Origin: UBA5158 sp040389045
GTDB lineage: Bacteria > Pseudomonadota > Gammaproteobacteria > DSM-16500
Direction: 5' to 3'
Assembly: GCA_040389045.1 (NCBI GenBank)
Contig: JAZKAT010000044.1
Span: 1-35,086 of the forward strand
DNA: 35,086 bases
In this document: piece by piece, positions 17,952-25,543 of the stretch
Layout: every line of letters starts with the position of its first letter
Numbering within the stretch: position 1 is the stretch's first letter
The notes under the pieces: model-generated
The model's input: the letters and a program-made list of their open reading frames with translations, nothing else
Databases searched by the model: none
What the model was told of the DNA's origin: nothing
Made by a program: the position numbers and the translations under genes

Positions 17952-18061
17952 AATATCTAATTCTCGGCCGAAGGTGAGGGGTGTTTTTAAACGCAGCTAC
18001 CCCGTGAGACTATTTTTTGAGAAAAACAAGAGAGAGGAGAAGAGGGAAAAATCACTTCCCC

Positions 18062-18080
18062 CCGCCTGTATCCCAGGCGG
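18062..18080 (-). terminator. Possible terminator of the HU-like gene
   Basis: CCGCCTG (18062-18068) and CAGGCGG (18074-18080) form a 7-bp stem with a 5-nt loop, 25 nt past the HU-like stop on the minus strand. A run of five Ts occurs on that strand about 14 nt after the stem, farther than ideal. Confidence 0.4.
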
Positions 18081-18104
18081 AAGGAATTGAATTGAATCAA
18101 AAGA

Positions 18105-18524
18105 TCAATCAGTCATTTCTTTAAGGCGTTTTAATGCTTTAATCTTAATGACTTTATGAGCGGGTTTAGCTTTGAACATGGTTTCTTCACCAGTAAAAGG
18201 GTTAATACCTTTACGAGCTGGTCTTGCTGGCTTTTTAACCACATTAATTTTCAAAAGTCCTGGCATGACAAACTTTCCTGGACCGCGTGATTTAACGTGA
18301 GATTCGATTACCTTGGTCAGCGCTTCAAGGGATGCAACCACGTCTTTCTTAGAAAGAGCAGTGATGTCAGTGATCGCCTTGATGATGCCACCCTTAGTAA
18401 GAGGGTCTTTCACATTTAACGTCGTGGTAGTAGTAGTTTTCTTAGTCGCCAATACTTTTCTTGTCGCAGTTTTTTTCTTACCGTTCCCTGTAGATCTGGC
18501 AGTTGTCTTCTTTCTAGCAGCCAT
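18105..18524 (-). CDS. HU-family DNA-binding protein with basic N-terminal tail
   Basis: A protein of 139 residues. About residues 42-137 form an HU/IHF fold, with the family stretches GPGKFVMPGLLKI (81-93), the arm region RKGINPFTGEE (104-114) and the C-terminal KAKPAHKVIKIKALK (118-132). Ordinary HU is about 90 residues. Here an additional tail of about 40 residues is made almost only of Lys, Arg, Thr and Ala, with a run of six threonines, resembling eukaryotic H1 tails and the basic tails of other bacterial histone-like proteins. It probably compacts DNA or modulates transcription. The ATG at 18524 is preceded by GAGG on the minus strand. The gene stands alone, divergent from rplM. Confidence 0.88.
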   Translation of the reverse strand: MAARKKTTARSTGNGKKKTATRKVLATKKTTTTTTLNVKDPLTKGGIIKAITDITALSKKDVVASLEALTKVIESHVKSRGPGKFVMPGLLKINVVKKPARPARKGINPFTGEETMFKAKPAHKVIKIKALKRLKEMTD

Positions 18525-18690
18525 TAGATTTTCCTCATGTTAGAAGTACGAATTCACTGTATACAATAGCATATCTTCTTAATTTTGCGAGTTTTTTTAC
18601 GAAAATAAGTGCTGAAAAGTCAAAAAAACAGGGGTTTTTGGCATTATTAAACAAAATTTCCAGTGAAAAGAGGCACAAACGACAGAACAC

Positions 18691-18719
18691 TTGCTTGTTT
18701 TGAGGCATTCCTATAGAAT
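18691..18719 (+). promoter_or_regulatory. Candidate promoter of rplM-rpsI
   Basis: TTGCTT (18691-18696) and TAGAAT (18714-18719) are 17 bp apart, in the gap between the HU-like gene and rplM. Transcription would start near 18726, giving a leader of about 54 nt. The -35 match is only partial. Confidence 0.4.
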
Positions 18720-18779
18720 TTCGCATCTTGATTTTGTCATAATTTATAAGTGGTTTAGCCCCACGGAGTTTGGAGTCAG

Positions 18780-19220
18780 ATGAAGACATTTAACGCAAAA
18801 AATGAAACAGCAGAACACAACTGGTATATCGTTGACGCCGCGGGTAAAACCCTGGGCCGTCTCGCCAGCCAGGTAGCAACAAGGTTACGAGGCAAGCATA
18901 AACCCGAATATACCCCGCACGTCGATACTGGGGATTATATTGTGGTGATTAATGCCGAACAAATCAAAGTAACCGGCAATAAAGCGAAAGATAAAATTTA
19001 TTATAATCACTCCGGTTATGTTGGCGGCATGAAAGAAACCAGCTTTGAAAAGCTGCTTGCCAAACACCCAGAGCGAGTTTTTGAAATCGCGATCAAAGGC
19101 ATGTTACCTAAGAACCCATTAGGCCGTGCGATGTACCGCAAGCTGAAAGTCTATGCTGGTGTTGATCATCCGCATACGGCACAACAACCAAAGATCCTTG
19201 ATTTTGATACGGAAAAATAA
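18780..19220 (+). CDS. rplM: 50S ribosomal protein L13
   Basis: A protein of 146 residues (E. coli 142), an early-assembling large-subunit protein. It is recognised from WYIVDAAGKTLGRLAS, the RGKHKPEYTPH segment, the GGMKE loop and the conserved KGMLPKNPLGR. TGGAG lies 4 nt before the ATG. It is followed 4 nt later by rpsI, the universal L13-S9 pair. Confidence 0.99.
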   Translation: MKTFNAKNETAEHNWYIVDAAGKTLGRLASQVATRLRGKHKPEYTPHVDTGDYIVVINAEQIKVTGNKAKDKIYYNHSGYVGGMKETSFEKLLAKHPERVFEIAIKGMLPKNPLGRAMYRKLKVYAGVDHPHTAQQPKILDFDTEK

Positions 19221-19224
19221 GTAT

Positions 19225-19692
19225 ATGGCAGCAGCTAAACAGCAAAACTATTATGGTACTGGCAGACGTAAAACCTCTACCGCCCGCGTTTATATTCAGG
19301 CAGGCACCGGTAACATCATTATTAATGACAATACCCTAGACCAGTATTTTGGTCGTAAAACTGCGCGCATGATTGTGCGTCAACCCCTGGAAGCCACAAA
19401 CCTCATGGACAAGTTTGATGTTAAAGTTTCCGTCAAAGGTGGTGGCATGAATGGCCAGGCTGGCGCAATTCGTCATGGTATTGCCAGAGCATTGTTGAAA
19501 TACGGCATTGCTATTGGTGATCAAGAAGGCGAAGAAGGCAGCGATGGCGGCAGCGGCAGTGTGAGCGGTAATTTGACCCTGCGTAAAATTTTGCGTCGTG
19601 CGGGCTATCTGACTCGTGATGCGCGTGAAGTTGAACGTAAAAAAGTGGGTCGACATAAAGCCCGCAAAGGTACACAATATTCCAAGCGTTAA
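19225..19692 (+). CDS. rpsI: 30S ribosomal protein S9 with an acidic insertion
   Basis: A protein of 155 residues against about 130 for typical bacterial S9. The start is ATG 19225 (MAAAKQQNYYGTGRRK); an upstream in-frame start would run into rplM. The N-terminal fold and the C-terminal tail (GYLTRDAREVERKKVG, ending QYSKR, which reaches the P-site tRNA) are normal. Between ALLKYG (89-94) and LRKILRRAG (119-127), where E. coli has only a few residues, there are over 20 extra residues that are rich in Gly, Ser, Glu and Asp (about 95-118). The reading frame is open and the flanks are conserved, so this is a true insertion and not a frameshift. Confidence 0.97.
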   Translation: MAAAKQQNYYGTGRRKTSTARVYIQAGTGNIIINDNTLDQYFGRKTARMIVRQPLEATNLMDKFDVKVSVKGGGMNGQAGAIRHGIARALLKYGIAIGDQEGEEGSDGGSGSVSGNLTLRKILRRAGYLTRDAREVERKKVGRHKARKGTQYSKR

Positions 19693-19740
19693 GCTTTGGA
19701 GAATATTGCGGTCCTGGAGTGATCATTTCCTAATCTAATT

Positions 19741-19765
19741 CCTAAAGCGGTTTTACCGCTTTAGG
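19741..19765 (+). terminator. Strong hairpin after rpsI
   Basis: CCTAAAGCGG (19741-19750), TTTTA loop, CCGCTTTAGG (19756-19765): a perfect 10-bp stem, 48 nt after the rpsI stop and 15 nt before the tRNA. No T-run follows, so it may be a processing or stability element rather than a strict terminator. Confidence 0.5.
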
Positions 19766-19780
19766 TGCTGTATCCAGCGG

Positions 19781-19854
19781 TGGGGGATCGTCTAGTGGTA
19801 GGACAGCAGACTCTGACTCTGCGAACCTAGGTTCGAATCCTAGTCCCCCAGCCA
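19781..19854 (+). tRNA. tRNA-Gln (anticodon CUG)
   Basis: 74 nt including an encoded CCA (19852-19854). The acceptor stem TGGGGGA pairs with TCCCCCA, G is the discriminator base, the anticodon stem GCAGA/TCTGC closes the loop CTCTGAC, giving anticodon CTG, and the T arm has GGTTCGAATCC. The U1-A72 end pair and overall sequence resemble E. coli glutamine tRNA. It lies between rpsI and sspA. Confidence 0.95.
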
Positions 19855-19938
19855 GAGAGTTAATTATCAGATTTATTTTTTGCACTTTTTTATACAAGGG
19901 TTATTCGAAACACTATTGCTAGTAGAGGAGTATTTACA

Positions 19939-20586
19939 ATGGCTATTGTTGCCAACAAACGCTCGATCATGACTTTATATTCAGGTGCCCTGGATATTTA
20001 TAGTCATCGTGTACGTATTGTCCTCGCCGAAAAAGGTGTTGCGGTAGATGTTATCAATACTGACACAAATGAAAAACTCGAAGATTTATTGGAATTAAAC
20101 CCGTACGGTAATGCGCCTACTTTGGTTGACCGTGAATTGGTGTTATATGATGCCAATATCATCATGGAATATCTCGATGAACGTTTTCCGCATCCGCCAT
20201 TAATGCCGGTGTATCCGGTTGCCCGCGCCAAGACCCGCTTGATGATTTATCGTATCGATAAAGAATGGGGCACTCTAGTGCGTCAGATTGAAATGGGTAA
20301 GGGCGAAGAAGTACAGACTGCCTGCAAGGAATTACGTAATTATCTTATTAAACTTGCGCCCGTTTTTGCGAACTCAGCTTTTTTCCTGAATGAAGATTTC
20401 ACTTTGGTTGATTGCTGCATAGCGCCGATTTTGTGGCGTTTACCGGCCTGGGGCATCACCTTGCCGCCAGAAGCTAAAGCCGTCATGAAATATGCGGCGC
20501 GCGTGTTTGAAAGAGATTCTTTCCAGGCAAGTTTAACGGAAAGAGAACAAGACTTAAGAAAAGTGGCAAAAGCCGAAACCGCATAA
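19939..20586 (+). CDS. sspA: Stringent starvation protein A
   Basis: A protein of 215 residues with a glutathione-transferase fold that binds RNA polymerase under starvation and acid stress. It is identified by the N-terminus MAIVANKRSIMTLYSG, almost the same as E. coli SspA, by YSHRVRIVLAEKGV, and by LNPYGNAPTLVDRELVLYD with IIMEYLDERFPHPPLMP. The start has a good GAGGAG 8 nt upstream. It is followed 13 nt later by sspB, the normal pair. In Legionella and Pseudomonas the cytochrome bc1 genes petABC commonly lie between rpsI and sspA; here there is only a tRNA gene. Confidence 0.96.
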   Translation: MAIVANKRSIMTLYSGALDIYSHRVRIVLAEKGVAVDVINTDTNEKLEDLLELNPYGNAPTLVDRELVLYDANIIMEYLDERFPHPPLMPVYPVARAKTRLMIYRIDKEWGTLVRQIEMGKGEEVQTACKELRNYLIKLAPVFANSAFFLNEDFTLVDCCIAPILWRLPAWGITLPPEAKAVMKYAARVFERDSFQASLTEREQDLRKVAKAETA

Positions 20587-20599
20587 AAAGAGGAAGATT

Positions 20600-21028
20600 A
20601 TGCTTTCAAATAAGCCTTATTTGATTCGTGGGTTTTATGAATGGATTGTAGATAGCCGTTGCACACCTTTACTGGTGGTAGATGCTACCCAGCCGCGATG
20701 TAATGTCCCGCAAGAATACGTAGAAAATGGCGAAATTATTTTAAATGTTTCTCCAGATGCCATTCGTGATTTAAAAGTTAGCCCTAACGTGGTTGAGTTT
20801 AAAGCATCATTTTCTGGCATCGCCCATCTCATTTCCGTTCCCATTCGCGCCGTGCTTGCAGTTTATGCTGAAGAAAATGGCCAAGGCATGTTTTTTGATG
20901 TTGAGAATGAAGAAGAAGCAGATAGCAATTGGAGCGAAACTGCTGAACTGGAAACCGTTGAAGCAGACGGCGGCAGTGGACTTCCCAATCAGGATAAACG
21001 TAAACCGCATTTGAAACTGGTCGAATAA
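20600..21028 (+). CDS. sspB: ClpXP specificity adaptor SspB
   Basis: A protein of 142 residues. SspB tethers ssrA-tagged proteins and other substrates to the ClpXP protease. The folded domain (about 1-110) has the family pattern with KPYLIRGFYEWIVD, TPLLVVDA and ILNVSPDAIRDL. A flexible acidic linker follows and the protein ends with the ClpX-docking peptide RKPHLKLVE, comparable to the basic-hydrophobic tail of the E. coli protein. AGAGGAAG precedes the ATG. Downstream are an AT-rich inverted repeat and a T-run. Confidence 0.95.
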   Translation: MLSNKPYLIRGFYEWIVDSRCTPLLVVDATQPRCNVPQEYVENGEIILNVSPDAIRDLKVSPNVVEFKASFSGIAHLISVPIRAVLAVYAEENGQGMFFDVENEEEADSNWSETAELETVEADGGSGLPNQDKRKPHLKLVE

Positions 21029-21050
21029 AAATTAAACCTTTCAAATGTAA

Positions 21051-21068
21051 AGTCAAATTCATTTGACT
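21051..21068 (+). terminator. Possible sspAB terminator
   Basis: AGTCAAAT (21051-21058) and ATTTGACT (21061-21068) are perfect inverted repeats 22 nt after sspB. The stem is AT-rich, and the nearest long T-run lies about 30 nt further on, so efficiency is uncertain. Confidence 0.35.
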
Positions 21069-21255
21069 AACTTTAGAACTAATTGCCGGTTTACTCTTTT
21101 TTTTTAAATGAGAAGGCTTGTTGTTAGTTTTTTTTTAGTTTATCCTTGCCACACTGAAACTAGTGGTTAGTTACGTAATTTTCAATAAAAATAATAAATT
21201 TTACATAACGATTATAGGCCAATAGTTCTCAAGGCCTTAGCGAGGAGGAGAATGG

Positions 21256-23148
21256 ATGGAAGGTAGGTCAGTTTCATCAATGGACAACGAACACACGCAA
21301 GGCGATGGCTTTACGGTAGTTCCACCACGCCGTAATTCAATACCTTCGGCTAATCACGTTACTACGCCCCATACTCCATTAGAATCTTCTAACCCATATG
21401 CTCCGCTAGCAGACGTGGAACAACCTGCGCAAAATTTCCTTTCTAAAACTATGCGCGATATCTGGAAAAAAGTTCAGAGTCTTCCGCTTGATGAAAAAGT
21501 TGCAACTCAAACATCTGAAACTATTATTAATGATGTTAAATCAAAAAATCGTTACATCCATGCGGATAGATCGCCTGATGATGATGGGATCAAAAGATCA
21601 TTTGAACATATTCTAAATGATGCGACTTTAAATATCGCTATTGCATTAAAGCATTTAGACACAGCTAGAGCACATGATGAAGTTAATGAAAGTAAAACTG
21701 ACAAGCCGAGTAAAAAAATAGCTCCATGGATCATTCATTACAAGGCAGCATTATCTGCGCTAATGTATGACTCTGCTAGAGCTTTAAATAGTCTGGTTTT
21801 TTTAGGTGACCCCTCTAAGAAAGTATATAATTTTGAAACGGATAAAATTATTCATATCCAGGATCAAAAAATAGAAGCTGACGAAGCTACTATAGATCCA
21901 GAGAATTTCTTTGAAAATAAAAAAAGATGCATAGACAGTGAAAAACGCGCTATTGAAAGATTGGATAGTAATAGTCAGATTATACTGATGGTGTGTTGTG
22001 GTTTTAAAGACCCACTGGGTGGGCAAAAATTAAAAAATACTATTAATAACTACTTGCAGTTATTTAAATGGTTGCAAGATCAACAAGAGCTGGAGAACCG
22101 GGAACAGTTAGAAAAAGTCGCTGCAGACCAAGCACTTTCTCCAGAGCAGAAGTTAGAAAAAAATAAGCAACTTGCCGCGCGGTTGGGGGCTGAGTTAACT
22201 GCCGCAAATATTAATGTTCTACTCCTTCCTTTTGATGGGGTCGATGTAGCTCAAGAGGATATTGAAGAGGTAGATAAACAGAAACAAAGTGAATGGAAAG
22301 AACAAAATGAACTTTGGTTAAAAGAGAATTATCCTGGTATACAGATTACTCGATTTGCTGATTTTAAAAAAACTATTTATTACCAGCTCGCGCAATTCTT
22401 GATGTCTACTTATCTAATTTCCCGACGTGATAGAATTATTAATAAGAAACTTATCGAAACCGACATTTCAACTTATCTTTCTAAGCTTGCCGATGGCGAC
22501 AGTATCATTTTTGATCCTATTGATAAAACGCCTAAAGCTAAAGTCAAAGTTAAAGGTAGAATATCAGAAGTAAACGCTGATGAAGTGAAAGAAGAGATTG
22601 ATAGAGCTAGGCCAATGCATCTCAATAGTATGGCTATTCAACGTACTAAGAATATGGCTATTCCATCTCCTTCGCCTACTACTTCTCCTGATACCTCTGC
22701 CTCTACTTCAAGTAATACCCCAGTCTTATCTAGTTCAGCAGGGTTAATAAAAGGATCTAGTTCACCTGGTGGCAACGGATTGTTCCTATCTAGAACGCCA
22801 CCTACTGCTCTGAATCTTGGGAAAAAAGACCAAAAAGACCAAAAAGATACTAATGAAAATGCTTATTCTAATGGTGATATAAGCCCCAGTACGCCCTCAG
22901 CTCCCCAAGGTGTAACATCACCGTCTTCCTCGGGCTCGGGAAGGGATCCGGTATTATACAATATGTTTTCGTTTATCAATTCCGCTGGTGAAGTTGATAT
23001 GAAGAGAATGACTCATTTTGCTACAAGCTATGTGCAAAAGAAGAAACAACTTAGCCCCGAGAAAGATAAGCCCACATCTCAAACCAGGCTGGCCGAAGAT
23101 TCGTCTGCCAATAGGAGATTGAAATTGGGAGGCAGTAGCAGTGAGTGA
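21256..23148 (+). CDS. Large polar protein of unknown function
   Basis: A protein of 630 residues that I cannot place in a family. The ATG at 21256 has GGAGGAG 5 nt upstream. Residues 1-60 are polar and probably disordered; about 60-420 are helical and charged, with a coiled-coil-like stretch around 270-320 (QDQQELENREQLEKVAADQ). From about 470 the protein is dominated by Ser, Thr, Pro and Gly with a short KDQKDQKD repeat, so likely disordered. The last residues are NRRLKLGGSSSE. There is no signal peptide or membrane helix. Large helical proteins with disordered Ser/Pro-rich tails are common among Dot/Icm substrates, so an effector role is conceivable but unproven. It is 13 nt upstream of the 135-residue gene and probably co-transcribed. 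Confidence 0.75.
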   Translation: MEGRSVSSMDNEHTQGDGFTVVPPRRNSIPSANHVTTPHTPLESSNPYAPLADVEQPAQNFLSKTMRDIWKKVQSLPLDEKVATQTSETIINDVKSKNRYIHADRSPDDDGIKRSFEHILNDATLNIAIALKHLDTARAHDEVNESKTDKPSKKIAPWIIHYKAALSALMYDSARALNSLVFLGDPSKKVYNFETDKIIHIQDQKIEADEATIDPENFFENKKRCIDSEKRAIERLDSNSQIILMVCCGFKDPLGGQKLKNTINNYLQLFKWLQDQQELENREQLEKVAADQALSPEQKLEKNKQLAARLGAELTAANINVLLLPFDGVDVAQEDIEEVDKQKQSEWKEQNELWLKENYPGIQITRFADFKKTIYYQLAQFLMSTYLISRRDRIINKKLIETDISTYLSKLADGDSIIFDPIDKTPKAKVKVKGRISEVNADEVKEEIDRARPMHLNSMAIQRTKNMAIPSPSPTTSPDTSASTSSNTPVLSSSAGLIKGSSSPGGNGLFLSRTPPTALNLGKKDQKDQKDTNENAYSNGDISPSTPSAPQGVTSPSSSGSGRDPVLYNMFSFINSAGEVDMKRMTHFATSYVQKKKQLSPEKDKPTSQTRLAEDSSANRRLKLGGSSSE

Positions 23149-23161
23149 ATTCGGAGTATAA

Positions 23162-23569
23162 ATGGATAGTCGACGCACAACTAATAGTATTAATCCGTAT
23201 GATATGGTTATCCAGCAGTTGTTCCATTACCTGGTGGTTAACCCGAATATAAGTAAAAAACTCACAACCTTCATCCTGTTTTTACAGATATATCAGGCTC
23301 AAAACTTAGGTCCAGAAAGGTTATTCGAAGCCCCTGATCTCTTCAAGCAGGAACTCAATCATTTTCTAGCTACCAACCCAGGCTTAAAATCAAAAGAAAG
23401 AAAAGTATTGGATTCACTTCAACATGGATATGCTCAACAGGCTCATTACACTTTAAATCACAAACTATTTAAAATTACGAAACTCCTCCCTATTACAGAA
23501 GCGATTTCGGAAAAAAATGATACGCCTTTATCTAGAGTGAAATTAGGTAGATCAGCTAGTAATAACTGA
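23162..23569 (+). CDS. Small protein of unknown function, partner of the preceding gene
   Basis: A protein of 135 residues. The ATG at 23162 is preceded by GGAG (23153-23156). It is probably mostly helical (DMVIQQLFHYLVVNPN, TFILFLQIYQAQN), cytosolic, with no signal peptide. It ends SRVKLGRSASNN, closely resembling the end of the 630-residue protein just upstream (RRLKLGGSSSE). The two genes look like one operon. Its last 18 nt overlap, tail to tail, the 3' end of the histidine-kinase gene on the other strand, which makes antisense interaction between the transcripts unavoidable. No family recognised. Confidence 0.7.
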   Translation: MDSRRTTNSINPYDMVIQQLFHYLVVNPNISKKLTTFILFLQIYQAQNLGPERLFEAPDLFKQELNHFLATNPGLKSKERKVLDSLQHGYAQQAHYTLNHKLFKITKLLPITEAISEKNDTPLSRVKLGRSASNN

Positions 23570-25543
23570 TAGTTTCTTTATATAACGATCCAGCAAGGTT
23601 TTTAAGTTATCTTTATTAACTGGTTTTACCAGGACTTCATTAGCCCCTACGCCAAGGAATAATTTACGGTCTTCATCATCAGAATAGCCGGTTAGCACAA
23701 TGATTGGGATGTGGGCAGTGTGAGAATCATATTCGCGAATTTTTTTGATTAAGTCAAAGCCCGCCATGTCTGGCAAACCAATATCGACAAATAAAATATC
23801 GTAGTGATTTTTTAGTAAAACCAAGGCGTTTTTTGCTGAATCGGTCACTTCCACTTTGCAACCTAATTCTTCCAGCATGGCTTTGTGAATAATTTGGATA
23901 AGCAAATTATCTTCAATTAAAAGAGCGCGTGGGTTGATGGAAGATTTCAGCAACAACATATTTTTCTTGGTATTTAGCAGCTTTCTTTCCCAAAGCAGTT
24001 TTAATTCGAGCTGGAAAATTTTAATTTCCAGCGCTGAAGGTTTTAAAATAATTTCCGCGAAGTTTTCTCTTTCTTCATCGGTTGGATAAGTATCCGTTAA
24101 TAAAATGATGAGCGGTTGTAAATGGTTGTGTTCACGAATGGTTTTGATTATTTCAATGACATTAACGCCAGGCAGGGTATTATCCAGCATGACTATGTCA
24201 TAAGGCCGCATACTCTGTTGTGCGGCTAGCAATTGATTAACAATTTCTTTGGGTGAAACAAGTTCGTAATAACTGTTTGCCAGCAAAGTATGGATGTAGT
24301 TTTTAGAATGGTCTTCTCTAGCAACAAGTATTTTGACGGTTGCCGCATAAGCCAGCCACGGAGTATCTTCACAGGAAACAATAGGAAAGTCTGCCTCAAA
24401 ATAAAATTCACTACCTACATTCAGAGTGCTTTTAACCGCTATTTTGCCACCGATTAATTTTACTAACTTTTTAACGATAGCTAGACCAAGACCAGTGCCG
24501 GCGAAATTGGTGTTACGAGTATAAGCATCGCTGGTTTGGTAAAAACGTCGGAATATTGATTTTTGTTCTTTTACATGAATACCAGGGCCAGTATCAGTTA
24601 CGGATATTTTAAGCCGGACAATTTTTTCAGTTTTTTCAATACAGCTAACCCGCAAACTCACCTGGCCACTGTCAGTAAATTTGATGGCATTACCAATTAA
24701 ATTAATTAATATTTGACGTAGAGCACGATTATTACTCATGACATGTTTGGGAACGTCTTTATCATATTCCAGTATCAATGGCAGGTTTTTTAATTTTGCG
24801 GTGCCGCTCAGCATATTGATAACATTTACCATTAATTCATTTAAATTTAATGGTAATTGCATGAATTCATATTTGTTAGTTTCCAGTTTGGTGTAGTCTA
24901 GCAAACTGTTTATCAGGCTTAGCAAATAAGAACCCGAATTTATGATATGTTGGGTGTATTCTTTTTTTAAGTTATCGTTTAAATTAGCTTGCTCAATCAT
25001 GCTCGCAAAACCAAGTATGCTCGATAAGGGTGTGCGCAATTCATGGCTAATGGTCGCCAAAAATTGGGATTTGGCGCGATTGGCTTCTTCCGCTTTTTGT
25101 TTCGCGATTACCAGCTTTTCTTCAATTTTTTTACGTTCAGTGATATCAAATGAAACTCCCATGACGCCTGTTACATTGCCTTCGATGTCGTATAAAGGTC
25201 TTTTTTTAGTTAAATAAACCGCTGGTTTACCATCGAAATCCCAGCCAATTTCTTCTACGTATTTTTCTTTTAAAGTCTTTAGTACTTCCGCGTCATTCGC
25301 GGTGACTTGCTTTGCTGCTTCCTCTTCCAGGATATCGCTATCGGTTAAACCAATAATATGATCAGGGGAGGGTAGGTGTACCAATTCGGCCACATTATTA
25401 TTACAGCCAAGATAGTGACCGGTAATATTTTTCCAATAAACATTTCCAGAAGTCATGGAAACAATATATTTTAATTCGGCGACTTGCGCTTTAAGTTTAG
25501 TAATAAGTTCATCTTTGCTGTATTCAACAGTAGTTTCTGTCAT
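23552..25543 (-). CDS. Hybrid sensor histidine kinase/response regulator (PAS, two receivers)
   Basis: A protein of 663 residues without transmembrane segments, hence a cytosolic sensor. Order: a PAS domain (about 20-137, with YWKNITGHYLGCNNN and ending FDITERKK), a coiled coil, HisKA with SHELRTPL (phospho-acceptor His at 167), HATPase_c with N box NLIGNAIKF (281-289), DTGPG (317-321) and GTGLGLAI (349-356). Two receiver domains follow: the first has Asp454 and Lys501, the second Asp587 and Lys640, so both look competent. No Hpt domain is present, so a separate phosphotransfer protein is expected. Its start overlaps the stop of the BON lipoprotein gene by 4 nt (ATGA), implying translational coupling and a link to envelope biology. 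The layout resembles PAS hybrid kinases of Legionella. Confidence 0.95.
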   Translation of the reverse strand: MTETTVEYSKDELITKLKAQVAELKYIVSMTSGNVYWKNITGHYLGCNNNVAELVHLPSPDHIIGLTDSDILEEEAAKQVTANDAEVLKTLKEKYVEEIGWDFDGKPAVYLTKKRPLYDIEGNVTGVMGVSFDITERKKIEEKLVIAKQKAEEANRAKSQFLATISHELRTPLSSILGFASMIEQANLNDNLKKEYTQHIINSGSYLLSLINSLLDYTKLETNKYEFMQLPLNLNELMVNVINMLSGTAKLKNLPLILEYDKDVPKHVMSNNRALRQILINLIGNAIKFTDSGQVSLRVSCIEKTEKIVRLKISVTDTGPGIHVKEQKSIFRRFYQTSDAYTRNTNFAGTGLGLAIVKKLVKLIGGKIAVKSTLNVGSEFYFEADFPIVSCEDTPWLAYAATVKILVAREDHSKNYIHTLLANSYYELVSPKEIVNQLLAAQQSMRPYDIVMLDNTLPGVNVIEIIKTIREHNHLQPLIILLTDTYPTDEERENFAEIILKPSALEIKIFQLELKLLWERKLLNTKKNMLLLKSSINPRALLIEDNLLIQIIHKAMLEELGCKVEVTDSAKNALVLLKNHYDILFVDIGLPDMAGFDLIKKIREYDSHTAHIPIIVLTGYSDDEDRKLFLGVGANEVLVKPVNKDNLKTLLDRYIKKLSVITS

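Larger units (their letters stand above)
17662..18104. other. Gene-free stretch filled with nested repeats
   Basis: 443 bp without a credible gene. It holds two copies of the GTTGGGCT hairpin, one ATTCCC-type mosaic element between them, and two halves of a third repeat (CTCTC..GGGAGAGGTCGGC at about 17754-17772 and CGGCCGAAGGTGAGGGGTG at 17965-17983). The halves look like one element split by the others. A minus-strand reading frame across it is only the translation of repeats. Confidence 0.7.

Noticed and set aside
19153..19224. Longer N-terminus for rpsI
   Set aside because: The extra residues lie within rplM and do not match S9; ATG 19225 gives the family N-terminus.
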